Below are positions 1 to 9,166 of a stretch of DNA of 64,000 bases, one piece after another; position 1 is the first letter of the stretch, and each line of letters begins with the position of its first letter. Made by a program: the position numbers and the translations under genes. The notes beneath the pieces were generated by a model, which searched no databases, had not been told where the DNA came from, and saw only the letters and a list, made by a program, of their open reading frames with translations. This stretch comes from Ascoidea rubescens DSM 1968 (Eukaryota > Ascomycota > Saccharomycetes > Ascoideales > Ascoideaceae). The stretch covers positions 1,266,439-1,330,438 of the forward strand of contig NW_017962914.1 of the NCBI RefSeq assembly GCF_001661345.1. The letters run 5' to 3'.

Positions 1-929
1 GCGTTATTAAGGGGGTTATTGTTATTTTGGGGGCTGTTGTTATAGCTTGCAGAGTTAGAGTTATTTTTATTAAGAAATAGATTATTATTGGTTTTTTGAA
101 TATTCAAATAGTTGAGATTGAGAATATTTTTATTTATCAAGTTATGGTTGTTGCGGTTATTTTTGCTGTTATTGTTATTAGTGTTGAGATTGTTTTGATT
201 GTAAGTATGATTAATTGTATTCTGTTGTTGAGCAGTTTGTTGTAAATTGGGCTCTTTATCTTGAAACAAAGATTCAGATATAGTTGGAGAGTTATCGAGT
301 TGAGAATTATTAGAAAAACTGTTATCAACAATCATTTGGGTGTTGTTATTGATGTCATTTTCATTTTCAAGTTGGCTGCTGATGTGATTTATATTATTCA
401 ATATAGGTAGAAGATTCAATTTGTCATTTAACAATAAATTATTGTCAATGAAATTATTATGAATCAAAGAGGAGTTATATTTAGAGAGATTATTATTATT
501 GGAATTATTGAGTTTTATCTTTAGTAATTCGTTATCAATTATGGATCTGTTTGAGGATTGTAGTTCATCAATCTGGTTATTATTGGAGTTGTTGTTATTT
601 AATAGATTGTTGTTGACTTGGTTGAACAAGGACAATCTCGATATGTGATCTAGGGATATCGAGTAGTAGTTGTAGAAATTGGTTGAGTGCTTGGGATAGT
701 TTGAGTTGTAGTTGTAGTTGTTCTTATTGTTATTATTGGTGGTCGAGTTGACCTTTATGTTATTGATTTTGATGTTATTGGAGGTGAATAAATCATTATT
801 CGTTAATTGGTTATAATTTTTCAAGTGGAAAGTTGAGTCAAAAAAAGATGGGGTTTTCTTTATAGTTGATGAGGAGTTTCTCAACGTAGAAGAATTTCGT
901 GAAAAGTTGGCAAAGGGTTTAAAGACCAT
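1..929 (-). CDS. RPM2: RPM2-like protein, N-terminal part (runs off left edge)
   Basis: An uninterrupted minus-strand reading frame starts at the ATG complementary to 927-929 and stays open to the window edge (309 codons). The N-terminus MVFKPFANFSRNSS is basic, Ser-rich and lacks acidic residues, as in a mitochondrial presequence; it is followed by TPSFFDSTFHLKNYN and then by long Asn-rich stretches. This resembles, as I remember it, the start of yeast Rpm2, the protein subunit of mitochondrial RNase P, which also has an FFDS motif and Asn-rich segments near its N-terminus. The conserved pentatricopeptide-like part would lie outside the window, so identity rests on the N-terminus only. Two identical CCAAT-box motifs in the upstream region would fit a mitochondrial gene. 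Alternative: another Asn-rich mitochondrial protein. Confidence 0.5.
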   Translation of the reverse strand, partial: MVFKPFANFSRNSSTLRNSSSTIKKTPSFFDSTFHLKNYNQLTNNDLFTSNNIKINNIKVNSTTNNNNKNNYNYNSNYPKHSTNFYNYYSISLDHISRLSLFNQVNNNLLNNNNSNNNQIDELQSSNRSIIDNELLKIKLNNSNNNNLSKYNSSLIHNNFIDNNLLLNDKLNLLPILNNINHISSQLENENDINNNTQMIVDNSFSNNSQLDNSPTISESLFQDKEPNLQQTAQQQNTINHTYNQNNLNTNNNNSKNNRNNHNLINKNILNLNYLNIQKTNNNLFLNKNNSNSASYNNSPQNNNNPLNN

Positions 930-1738
930 TTTGAAAGTATCAAAGTATCGAAATGTAGAAATATGGAAAGAAAACCAGTAATTGTGGGATTAAGATTGAG
1001 GATGAAAACAGATAGAATGAAGATGCAGCGGTAATAAGAAGTAAATGCAAACAGACAGAGATCTAGAAGGATTAAGTACGATTAACAAAGAAAGAAAGAA
1101 AGAAATGAAGAAAACACAGACCAGCTCATGAAATGCAACGAGAACCAACCAAACACAGTCAAATATAATCAGAGAATTGTGACTAAATATATTCAAATAT
1201 AATCAACTACTTTCGTTCTCAAATCGTCGCCAAAGCCCTGAAAAGACCAAAACCTAAAGCAGCGAATGGCCAAAAAGCTTTTTTCTTGCTGGCCAATCAG
1301 CACTCGGAAAAAGCCGGCGCGATGGCGCTGCAACCGGCCAATCAGCGTGCCCCAAAAATCAACGGTCACGCGCTCGGCATTAGAACCAAGCGCTGTTCCG
1401 CTTACTCAGCGCATGTGTGTTTATATCAGCGCTGTGTCACTTGTGATTGTGTAAGCATATTTGGCACGCAACGTTATATAAGCATTGTGTTGAACGAGGT
1501 GCGGCCGGAAAACACAATCCGAACTCGGACGTTCGTGAAGCAATTATGGTCCGTTGCCCTAAACGAAATACACAAGACTTAACCACTTATGAAACGAAAA
1601 TTGTGTTTCTGCAAAAAACATTTAATTCACAAATACCTTGATAAAGATTGCAATCCAAACAATATAAATATGATCACTAAATAGCTAGATAGAAATAAAA
1701 TAAACCAAGAGGAAAAGGAGAGAGAAGTCTACTAAGTC
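930..1738. promoter_or_regulatory. Divergent intergenic region with GC-rich island and CCAAT boxes
   Basis: Upstream region shared by the RPM2-like gene (minus) and the ORF at 1739 (plus). About 1240-1560 is clearly GC-rich against AT-rich surroundings. It holds two copies of GGCCAATCAGC (1291-1301 and 1336-1346), each containing the CCAAT pentamer bound by the HAP complex in yeasts. Short ORFs inside the island show no protein-like composition. No RNA gene was recognised. Confidence 0.55.
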
Positions 1739-2005
1739 ATGAGCACTAGAAGAAATCTCTATCCTTTCTTCGACGACTTTCAACCTGACAACATCCAAGT
1801 CAAGAACACTGATAGTGATAACAAAAGAGAACTTGATACTCCATCAATGGCTTCCAAAATCAATGAATTAAAACAGAGAGTTGAGTTAATTGAATCGAAT
1901 GTTGCATCCGGATTTGAACGACTAGAACGAATGCTTGAAAGCGTATTAACTCGTAACAAACGGCCGGAAATCGGTTGTCGAAGGTCACAACACATTGAAC
2001 TTTAG
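1739..2005 (+). CDS. Small hypothetical coiled-coil protein
   Basis: An 88-residue ORF that I do not recognise. Residues about 38-72 have the heptad pattern of a short coiled coil (KINELKQRVELIESN, then FERLERMLESVL). The first 35 residues are polar, with a YPFFDDF cluster. Composition is protein-like, not like a random AT-rich ORF. Only about 130 bp separate its stop from the MRPL15 start, so either the genes are tightly packed or this ORF is not an independent gene. The last residues (after LTRNKRP) lose the coiled-coil character. Function unknown; it could be a small subunit of a larger complex. Confidence 0.4.
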   Translation: MSTRRNLYPFFDDFQPDNIQVKNTDSDNKRELDTPSMASKINELKQRVELIESNVASGFERLERMLESVLTRNKRPEIGCRRSQHIEL

Positions 2006-2136
2006 ACAGGGTAACGGCTTCTCTTTTCAGCGATTTTTATTTTTGTTCGTTTTTTTTCAGTTGATCGAATCGTTGGAGAGTTGGAAGTTGGTCTGTGGTT
2101 GGATACGAATTTTGGCTCTTGGTTCATCTTCAGAAA

Positions 2137-2931
2137 ATGTATTGCATAAAGGCTCTAGCTTCCCCTTCTTACTTCTTGTGGCGTTCCACTTTTGCTCGTA
2201 ATATCGTGCTTCATTCTGGCAAAAGACAGCCCGGTGCCCTTAGAGATCCCAATGATTATCTAATTTCCCCCAGTGGCATCAAATACTCGCCAATAAAGGA
2301 AGTTTCTAAAGTTCCTGAAGCTTCTGAAGCTTCTGAATCTCATGAATATTCTGGGTCTCCCGAAGAAATTCAAGAATCCTTGAAGCCTATAAAGTCCTAT
2401 TTTCATTCGATTGACCCCGATTTAATCGACAAAAACCAGATTTCTGACAAGCTTTTACTCCAGATTTTAACCCATAAATCCTTCTCTCATGGCCATTTTC
2501 CTTACAGTGAAAAATTATCTGTTATAGGTTTCAAGTTCTTAAAAAAAACATATTTTATTAACACAATACACCAAAGTCTACAAAAACCAATTGATCAAGA
2601 ATATTTTACCAATTCGAAATTTAAAAGTTTCCACAATTATAAAAACTATAATTTCTTAATAAATGAGTTTAATTTTGCTGATTTATTTCGTAAAGACAAG
2701 ATCAATTTCTTATCAGTTTCGAATTTGGCAAAAATTTCAAGATCAAAACAATTTTCCAAAATTTTGTTCTGGAAACCAACTTCTAAAAGGGCAATAAATA
2801 AAGATAACGACACAATCTATGCTGAAGTTCTCAAGGCCTTAATTGGTGCTTTATTGTTATCAAAAGGTGCTGTTTATACTCAATATTTTATAGAAAAAAA
2901 TCTTATAAATCCACTGGGTAAAAAAAATTAA
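2137..2931 (+). CDS. MRPL15: Mitochondrial large-subunit ribosomal protein MRPL15 (mL57)
   Basis: Predicted 264-residue protein of the mitochondrial ribosome. The start chosen is the ATG at 2137, giving a basic presequence (MYCIKALASPSYFLW...) typical of mitochondrial import; the frame is open further upstream, to a Met at 2095, but that extension looks like untranslated sequence. The core has the RNase III-like signature of mL57: ILTHKSFSHGHFPYSEKLSVIG, then a distal helix with AEVLKALIGALLLSKGA. In this family the fold is kept but the RNase III catalytic acidic residues are lost, and I see no complete catalytic motif here either. Length is close to that of the S. cerevisiae protein. It is convergent with CBC2; an 11-bp tandem repeat begins at its stop codon. 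Confidence 0.75.
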   Translation: MYCIKALASPSYFLWRSTFARNIVLHSGKRQPGALRDPNDYLISPSGIKYSPIKEVSKVPEASEASESHEYSGSPEEIQESLKPIKSYFHSIDPDLIDKNQISDKLLLQILTHKSFSHGHFPYSEKLSVIGFKFLKKTYFINTIHQSLQKPIDQEYFTNSKFKSFHNYKNYNFLINEFNFADLFRKDKINFLSVSNLAKISRSKQFSKILFWKPTSKRAINKDNDTIYAEVLKALIGALLLSKGAVYTQYFIEKNLINPLGKKN

Positions 2932-2983
2932 TCAACTTTTAATCAACTTTTAACCATCTTTTAACCATCTTTTAACCATTTTT
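2929..2983. repeat. Five tandem 11-bp units starting at the MRPL15 stop codon
   Basis: Units TAATCAACTTT (twice), TAACCATCTTT (twice) and TAACCATTTTT follow one another without gaps. The first unit contains the TAA stop codon of MRPL15. The array lies in the short space between two convergent genes, so it belongs to the MRPL15 3' UTR. Confidence 0.85.
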
Positions 2984-3041
2984 TAATCACATATATTTAT
3001 ATATTTATTTTGTATATATTTTTTGAATCAACTTATCTAAT

Positions 3042-4268
3042 TCAATTATTGTTATTCTCATTACCCATATTCATATTGTTGCCATTGTTATATCCACCAT
3101 TATAATCTTCATTATATCCAGAATTATTATATCTAGAGTTATTATATCCACCATCATCAGGAAGATCATTATCATACCCTCCGTTATATTCAGCATTACT
3201 ATTATTACTATTGTTATTATACTCATTAATAGGATTATTAAGACTATTGAAACTGTTAGAATTATTATACCCGCTATTAAACTCATTATTCATAAATCCA
3301 TTATTATATCCACCATTGTAAGTATTATATCCGCTGTTACTATTGTTATTGACATCGTCAATGTTATTTCCAGTAAAATCGCCACCAAATTCATTATATC
3401 CAGCATTATAACCATCATTGTAACCACCATTATACCTATTGTAGCCATCACCATAACTATTACCATTATATCCGCCATTGTAACCATTATCGTTGGTATT
3501 ATTACCATATCCACCGTTATAACCGCTGTTATTATAGCCACTGTTATTATAGCCACTGTTATAGTCATTATTGTAACTATTTCCACCTTTATATCTCTTA
3601 TATCCTCTTCTCACGTATCCCTGTTTTTTACCATGATATCCACCACTATTCTCATATCCGCCGCTATTTATATCCATAGCCATCATATTTTCTCCTGGAT
3701 CTATAATATTTTTTGGTTCCAAAATTGAATTATTTGCTGGAAGTGTCCCAGTTTTATCTGCTTCAATATACATATCTGCTTCTTGTTCAGCAGCTATCTT
3801 TGCTTCATCTAGTTCTTTCAATCCTCCTTTAACCCCTCTACCAAATTCTCTACCACTTTTAAACCCCAGATCTAAATCAATTTGAAGAAAATGATTCATA
3901 AGTTTGGTTTGGTTCAAGTACTTGATCGCTTGAAATACGCCCTCTTGATTCTCAAAAATAATAAACCAAAATCCACAGGGTTCCTGACTTTGACTATTCA
4001 ACCCTGCTATAACTTTTTCAACCTCTCCAACTTTTGAAAACATTTGGTAAATCTGCTCCTCTGTGATAGAGAAGTCGAGCACTTGAACATAAATGGTTCG
4101 TGAGACCATGGTCCTCTTCAATTGATCATATCCATTTTTCTTTTTTATGGCCTTGGAAAGTAAGTATTTTGAGGGCACATCCAATCGTTGAGCTGAATGC
4201 TTGAAGTCATACTCAGCAAATTCCCGTAGATCTGTCTCTAATTGTCCTCCATAGTAATTTCTGCTCAT
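3042..4268 (-). CDS. CBC2: Nuclear cap-binding complex small subunit with Tyr/Asn/Gly-rich tail
   Basis: A 408-residue protein. Residues about 57-135 form one RNA-recognition motif like CBP20/Cbc2, which binds the 5' m7G cap of nuclear RNA polymerase II transcripts with Cbc1. The RNP1-like segment is EPCGFWFIIFEN, and after the motif comes the family signature DLDLGFKSGREFGRG. The N-terminal extension with aromatic residues is also family-like. RNP2 is unusual: IYVQVLDF where family members have IYVGNLSF. From about residue 203 to the end the protein is a run of YNNSGYN/YNGGYN-type repeats with almost no charge, a prion-like domain absent from S. cerevisiae Cbc2 (about 208 residues) and human CBP20 (156). 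Neighbour on the same strand is FCP1, also a polymerase II factor. Confidence 0.85.
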   Translation of the reverse strand: MSRNYYGGQLETDLREFAEYDFKHSAQRLDVPSKYLLSKAIKKKNGYDQLKRTMVSRTIYVQVLDFSITEEQIYQMFSKVGEVEKVIAGLNSQSQEPCGFWFIIFENQEGVFQAIKYLNQTKLMNHFLQIDLDLGFKSGREFGRGVKGGLKELDEAKIAAEQEADMYIEADKTGTLPANNSILEPKNIIDPGENMMAMDINSGGYENSGGYHGKKQGYVRRGYKRYKGGNSYNNDYNSGYNNSGYNNSGYNGGYGNNTNDNGYNGGYNGNSYGDGYNRYNGGYNDGYNAGYNEFGGDFTGNNIDDVNNNSNSGYNTYNGGYNNGFMNNEFNSGYNNSNSFNSLNNPINEYNNNSNNSNAEYNGGYDNDLPDDGGYNNSRYNNSGYNEDYNGGYNNGNNMNMGNENNNN

Positions 4269-4504
4269 TGTCTCTCACAGTTTTTTGTTGTCTCTTACAA
4301 TCTTTTTGTAGTCTTTCGCTAAGCAACTTTTATATTCAATCTCTCAAGACTGCCTTCAAAAAATTCGTGCAACATCCTGCACCCATCAAAAGGGCATATT
4401 TCGAGGAACAAAAAGCAGCTGCTTTTTATTTAGAAACTATAAAATACAGAACTTACAAACTACTACAAATTACTACAAAATACAAAAGAATTCAGAAACC
4501 ACCA

Positions 4505-7500
4505 TCAAGATCTCATATCCTCGTCTATGAGTCCATCTAGTTCTTTTTCAAACTCTGCAAAAAGATCATCGGCATTGCTTTCCTCCTCGTCATAGTTGGT
4601 TTTGTTTTTTTTGCTACCAACCAGTTGCAAATCATCGTTTGCTTCTCGTTTGTTGTTGCCATTTAGTATCACCAATGACCTGGCTCCTTTTTTATTCTCA
4701 AGTTCAGCCTCTTCTTCGTCTTCGCCATCTTCATCATCTTCATCAGAAGAACTGTCGTTGATAAAGTCTTCGATTTCTTTATCAATGTCTCCGTTCCACG
4801 ATTCAGATATGCTATCTAACACCAGATCTCGATCAGCCTGCTTCACTGGGTATGAAGTCTCGTTATTGTTATTATTGCCATTTCCATTTCTATTTTCATT
4901 TTCATTTTCATTTTCATTTTCATCTTTATTTATCTCTTTATTGCCATTGATACTTATATTGTCGTAATTATTACTCACTTTGAGACTATCACCATTTTTA
5001 TCGTTATTTGTACGATTGATGTTGCTGATACCATCTTTATTACCATTATAAAGTAAATTCATAAATTCATAATTATCCATTTCCTCTTTTTGCATCTTTT
5101 TAAACTCTTTAATTTCTTTTTCAGTGACTTTAATTTCATTTTCATCATTGGCTAAAAACTCAAATTCCTTTTCATCACATCTTTCCCAGTTTTTAACACA
5201 CTTGAATAGCCAATCTGGATGAACTATCTTGACTTTATCTTTATAAAAGTGTCTGGCCATTCTAGCCTTTAATGTGGTTGGGTTTCGACAAATTAAATGC
5301 GTAACTTTACTTGTCAAACTTCTACATACTTCACCTCCAAATGACGTAATCCAATTATTTGTATCTAAATCTCTAATATCAGAATGGGTTGGAAAAATCC
5401 CAGAGAATAAGAAATAACAACCTTTGAATACTTCATTTCTCATTGTTGGTATTATATTTTCAATATCTGGTATTAAATTCAAGTTAATTTTATTATGATT
5501 GCCTTTTCTATTTCTGATTTTATTATTTCTTTTATTATTGATATTATTATTTTTGTTGTTTTTGCTATTGTTATTATTATTATCACCATTGAATGCATTT
5601 GGTTGTAAAATCTTCAATTCATCATAATAAGTATTATAAATTTTAATTAAAATTTTTTCCAAGGATTCTAATTCGGTATCGTCATCATATAGTAATCTTC
5701 TTGTTTTGGGACTTTTATTATTATCAATATAATCACTAGTATTTGTGGTTGTATTTGTGGTTGTATTTGAATCATCATTATCACTGTTACTATTATTATT
5801 ATTATCTATGGTAATAGGAGAAATTGCATTATTTATTTCACCATTTTCATTTTTTCCGTTGTTATCAACATTTCCTTTCTCATTTGTTTGATTATTTTTA
5901 TCATCCAAATCATCTTTTTTTTCCTTTATTTCTTCAGCTTTTTTTACCTCTTTTATTCCATTTATTTCTTTTTCCTGAATTTCCTTTTCTATAGGATTTT
6001 GTTGGTCATTGTTTTCTATATTTTGAGAATTTGTTAAATTTTGTAAATCTTCTTGTAATCTTTCCAAAGGTCTTTCATTCTGCTGTACTTCAAGTGAAAG
6101 AGATCTTTCTAATTCAATTTCTTTATTTTTCAGTACTTCAAGATCTGATATTATATCTTTATCAATATTGAAATTTTCATTGGAATTATAAAAATTGATA
6201 TTATCAATAATATTATTAATGTTATTATTGTTTCCATTATCATGACTATTGATCTCATTGTTATTAAGGGTAGTGTTCTTACTATTATTTTCATTATTAT
6301 CAATTAGTGGCTTATCATTTATTAGTTTACTTATTTTTAATTGAGTATTTTCCATAATTTTTTCTTCGATTTGTTCAATTTCTTTAAATCTTTTTGAAGG
6401 AGATAATAAGAGATTTTGTCTCGGTAAATAAGTTGAATTAATATCACCGATACCGATAAAGAAATCGTATGGAATCACTTTAATTAAATTAGGACACCAA
6501 TCCCAAACATCACCTCTATCATCGATTATTACAACCATAGAAGTATCAACCGGAAATAGTTTAGTTAATGATTTTTGAGATAATGAACCACTTTCATCTC
6601 TACTTAATATTCTATCGCCAAAATAAATTCCATCCGGGTCAATTATTTTGGCGATTTCCTTTGCATAGGATCTTGTTGCCATTGTGTAAATATGTAATTC
6701 ATAATACGTTGAAATTTTATCTAAAAATCTTTTTAGATTAGGTCTCAACTTGACATAATACCAACATTTATTTGACTTGTTCATATTGTTTTTTCTCGAA
6801 ATTAAAAAGGGTAAATCTTCATTCAAAGTAAAAGATTTGACATCTTTTAAAACATTGTAATTTGGATTTGATGGGTCATTTTGCCATTTATATACAGTCG
6901 GATCAACAGTTGTATGGATTATAGTTTGATCCAAATCTACTACTAAGATCAATTTTTTCAAACTGATTAGATTTAATAATTTTTTCTTTTCGGATTTTTC
7001 AGCTTCTTTTAAAGACACTTTAAGATTATTTTCTAATGCTGATATTGTTATAGAATTTTTATGGTAGTTATCATTATCATCAATTATGGCTCCACAGGAA
7101 GCGCATAATCCAGCAAATTGAATTGAATGAGAGCATGGCTCTCTAATTTTTGCTATAACAAAAGCTGGGTTATCAATTACATCATTGATTTTGACATTGA
7201 TCTCTTTTATGATTCCGGTAAAAGGGGAATAGAAAACAGCAGGTAATTTGTAAATCTTTTTAGGCCTTTCAAAGATCTGATTTAAATTATCATCTATTGA
7301 GTTACTATTGTTTAATGATTCATTACTAAGATTACTATTTTGAAGCTTATTTAAAGTTTCCATGTCCAACTCACTGTCAGGAACTTCTTCAAGAGAGTCA
7401 TAATTGAAAGTCAAGAACTGATCTTGTTTGTTGATCTGCTGGTTGTTGGTAACTGCAATTTTAGTAATAGTCACTGGAAATTTTGTCCATACTGGTAGAG

Positions 7501-7522
7501 TTAAAGAAGTTAATTCAGACAT
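4505..7522 (-). CDS. FCP1: RNA polymerase II CTD phosphatase FCP1
   Basis: A 1005-residue homolog of Fcp1, which dephosphorylates Ser2 of the RNA polymerase II C-terminal domain to recycle the enzyme. The catalytic FCP homology domain starts near residue 190 with VVDLDQTIIH, the DxDxT phosphatase motif whose first Asp forms the phospho-intermediate; VVIIDDRGDVW is the later acidic motif. A BRCT domain spans about 694-786 (CYFLFSGIF to HPDWLFKCVKNW). The C-terminus is acidic (DEDDEDGEDEEE) and then FEKELDGLID, like the TFIIF-binding end of Fcp1. Between catalytic and BRCT domains lies a long Asn/Asp-rich insert, which explains the excess over the about 730 residues of the S. cerevisiae protein. 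The start at 7522 gives a Fcp1-like N-terminus. Confidence 0.95.
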   Translation of the reverse strand: MSELTSLTLPVWTKFPVTITKIAVTNNQQINKQDQFLTFNYDSLEEVPDSELDMETLNKLQNSNLSNESLNNSNSIDDNLNQIFERPKKIYKLPAVFYSPFTGIIKEINVKINDVIDNPAFVIAKIREPCSHSIQFAGLCASCGAIIDDNDNYHKNSITISALENNLKVSLKEAEKSEKKKLLNLISLKKLILVVDLDQTIIHTTVDPTVYKWQNDPSNPNYNVLKDVKSFTLNEDLPFLISRKNNMNKSNKCWYYVKLRPNLKRFLDKISTYYELHIYTMATRSYAKEIAKIIDPDGIYFGDRILSRDESGSLSQKSLTKLFPVDTSMVVIIDDRGDVWDWCPNLIKVIPYDFFIGIGDINSTYLPRQNLLLSPSKRFKEIEQIEEKIMENTQLKISKLINDKPLIDNNENNSKNTTLNNNEINSHDNGNNNNINNIIDNINFYNSNENFNIDKDIISDLEVLKNKEIELERSLSLEVQQNERPLERLQEDLQNLTNSQNIENNDQQNPIEKEIQEKEINGIKEVKKAEEIKEKKDDLDDKNNQTNEKGNVDNNGKNENGEINNAISPITIDNNNNSNSDNDDSNTTTNTTTNTSDYIDNNKSPKTRRLLYDDDTELESLEKILIKIYNTYYDELKILQPNAFNGDNNNNNSKNNKNNNINNKRNNKIRNRKGNHNKINLNLIPDIENIIPTMRNEVFKGCYFLFSGIFPTHSDIRDLDTNNWITSFGGEVCRSLTSKVTHLICRNPTTLKARMARHFYKDKVKIVHPDWLFKCVKNWERCDEKEFEFLANDENEIKVTEKEIKEFKKMQKEEMDNYEFMNLLYNGNKDGISNINRTNNDKNGDSLKVSNNYDNISINGNKEINKDENENENENENRNGNGNNNNNETSYPVKQADRDLVLDSISESWNGDIDKEIEDFINDSSSDEDDEDGEDEEEAELENKKGARSLVILNGNNKREANDDLQLVGSKKNKTNYDEEESNADDLFAEFEKELDGLIDEDMRS

Positions 7523-7948
7523 AAGATTGAGGTCTTAAAGTGGGAAAAAAACCAAAAATTAAAGCAGCAAAATTGACAAGAACAGCAAAAACAAAAGAAC
7601 AAGTAGAACAAAAAGAAAAACAAGGATATAGACAGTGAAATACAAATCAACACAATGCAATTCAAACTCAAGCTCCAGTCAGAAGATGAAAAACCAATAT
7701 ATTGGAGTATGGGTTAAAGCATATAATAGAAAATAACAAAGGTAAAACAGAAAAATTGCACTCATGGCAAAAAAACAGCGTTTCACTCCCTGAACCAAAA
7801 AAAAGAATGCGTGCCGTTTTCCGACGCACTTGCTCCAATGGCGCAAATGCGTTTCTTTTGTTGCGCAATTATATGTGTATAAGCATACTCCAGCGCGTTT
7901 AAACATGCGTTTGCGTTGTAGCACCGAGTTTCCTGTTTAGTATTATGT
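7523..7948. promoter_or_regulatory. FCP1 upstream region with small GC-rich island
   Basis: No gene seen. The first 230 bp upstream of FCP1 are A-rich; about 7780-7925 is GC-rich with repeated GCGCAA/GCGTTT-type words. Likely promoter sequence of FCP1. Confidence 0.4.
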
Positions 7949-8603
7949 TTGAAAAATTGTGTAATTTTGCATACGGATACATACATCCGCACTGATGGAT
8001 ACAAAGCATATAAACATTTTTGTTCATGGCGAATAAGATCGCAATATACTAATTTAAAAAATGCTTTACTTTTGAAAACAGATTTAAAGACATTATGTTT
8101 TAATGATGCCGATGATGAGGAAAAAAACTGGGACACTAAATGTGCAAAACTTTTCACATATTTACTTCTAAACAATGCAAACTCATTAACTTGTTTTGAA
8201 TTATCTTTATACTATGAACTTTCATCCTTTCCAAATCTTACAAACGTCGTATCTATGAAAAAGATATTGCTTGAGAAAAGTTGTTTTCTCAATAGCATAA
8301 ACCATTTAGATTTAAATCATAATAGAATTAAAATAGTCAAAAAACCTATCAAATTTTGTCAATTTAAAAGTTTTAAAGATCTCTCCTTATTACGTTCAAA
8401 CAAGTAAAGATATACCAATAGATAAAATACCTATTGACTTGAAACTTTCTAAATAAAATCCATCCGAAATTAAAAACTTGTCAACTTTGATAAATTTAAG
8501 CAATCTAGATTTATCTTTTAACAGAATTCTAAAAAATTTAAATCTATCAAATAACAAACTTCAACTATCTGATATAATATGTGTGAGTGGATGTAAAAAA
8601 TAA
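7949..8603 (+). pseudogene. Decayed leucine-rich-repeat protein gene
   Basis: The frame from 7949 to 8407 ends with LRR-like sequence (INHLDLNHNRIKIVKKP). In the frame shifted by one base the similarity continues: from about 8400 it reads PIDLKLSK, a TAA stop at 8454-8456, then LINLSNLDLSFNRI and LKNLNLSNNKLQLSD, ending at TAA 8601-8603. The two frames together show at least three repeats of the LxxLxLxxNxI/L type, interrupted by a frameshift and a stop. I therefore read it as the remnant of a leucine-rich-repeat gene. The true 5' end is unknown; the first 100 bases may be promoter. The parent protein is not identified. A sequencing error could explain one lesion but hardly both. Confidence 0.55.
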
Positions 8604-9166
8604 CTCAAAACACTGTGACTATTATGTTTTCTAATACCAGATATATGAAGAAAAACCAGAAAATTAAATGAAACACAATCAAAAATAATATCAAATTGAA
8701 TAATCATTTATGTATTCTATCTGTGTGTGTGCATTAAATTACATTGACATGCATTTATTACTTTTCACTTTTTTTTTGAAGAAATGATTTCTTAGAGTTT
8801 TTATTTTAGTAAATTTTAGCAAAAATATTTTATATTCTATATCTTTAATATAATAAAAACCTTTCTATTAAACACAATAATACTTGATAGCACAAACACT
8901 AACTTTATTGTCATTTTATTCTATTACAGTAATAACAATAATAGTGATAGAGATCTCGATAATAATAAATATAGATAACTTAAATAAAAAATTTTATTCA
9001 TTGTAATTACCGAAAACTTTTTGTAAAAAATAGTAATCTTTGATTTCAGTTTGCCATTTATATATTTATTTTAGTATGGTTGAAAGCAAAGCTTATTTAT
9101 AAAATGAAATACTGCACTTTCTTTTCACTTTGGTTTTGGTGTATCTATAATACTAAAAATCAGCCT
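8604..9166. other. AT-rich intergenic region
   Basis: Lies 3' of both the LRR remnant and the minus-strand gene at 9167. Only AT-rich low-complexity sequence and a short TGTGTGTGTG run near 8722; no gene or RNA recognised. Confidence 0.5.

Noticed and set aside
4268-4540. 90-codon plus-strand ORF between CBC2 and FCP1
   Set aside because: Starts opposite the CBC2 ATG and overlaps the FCP1 3' end; no recognisable sequence.
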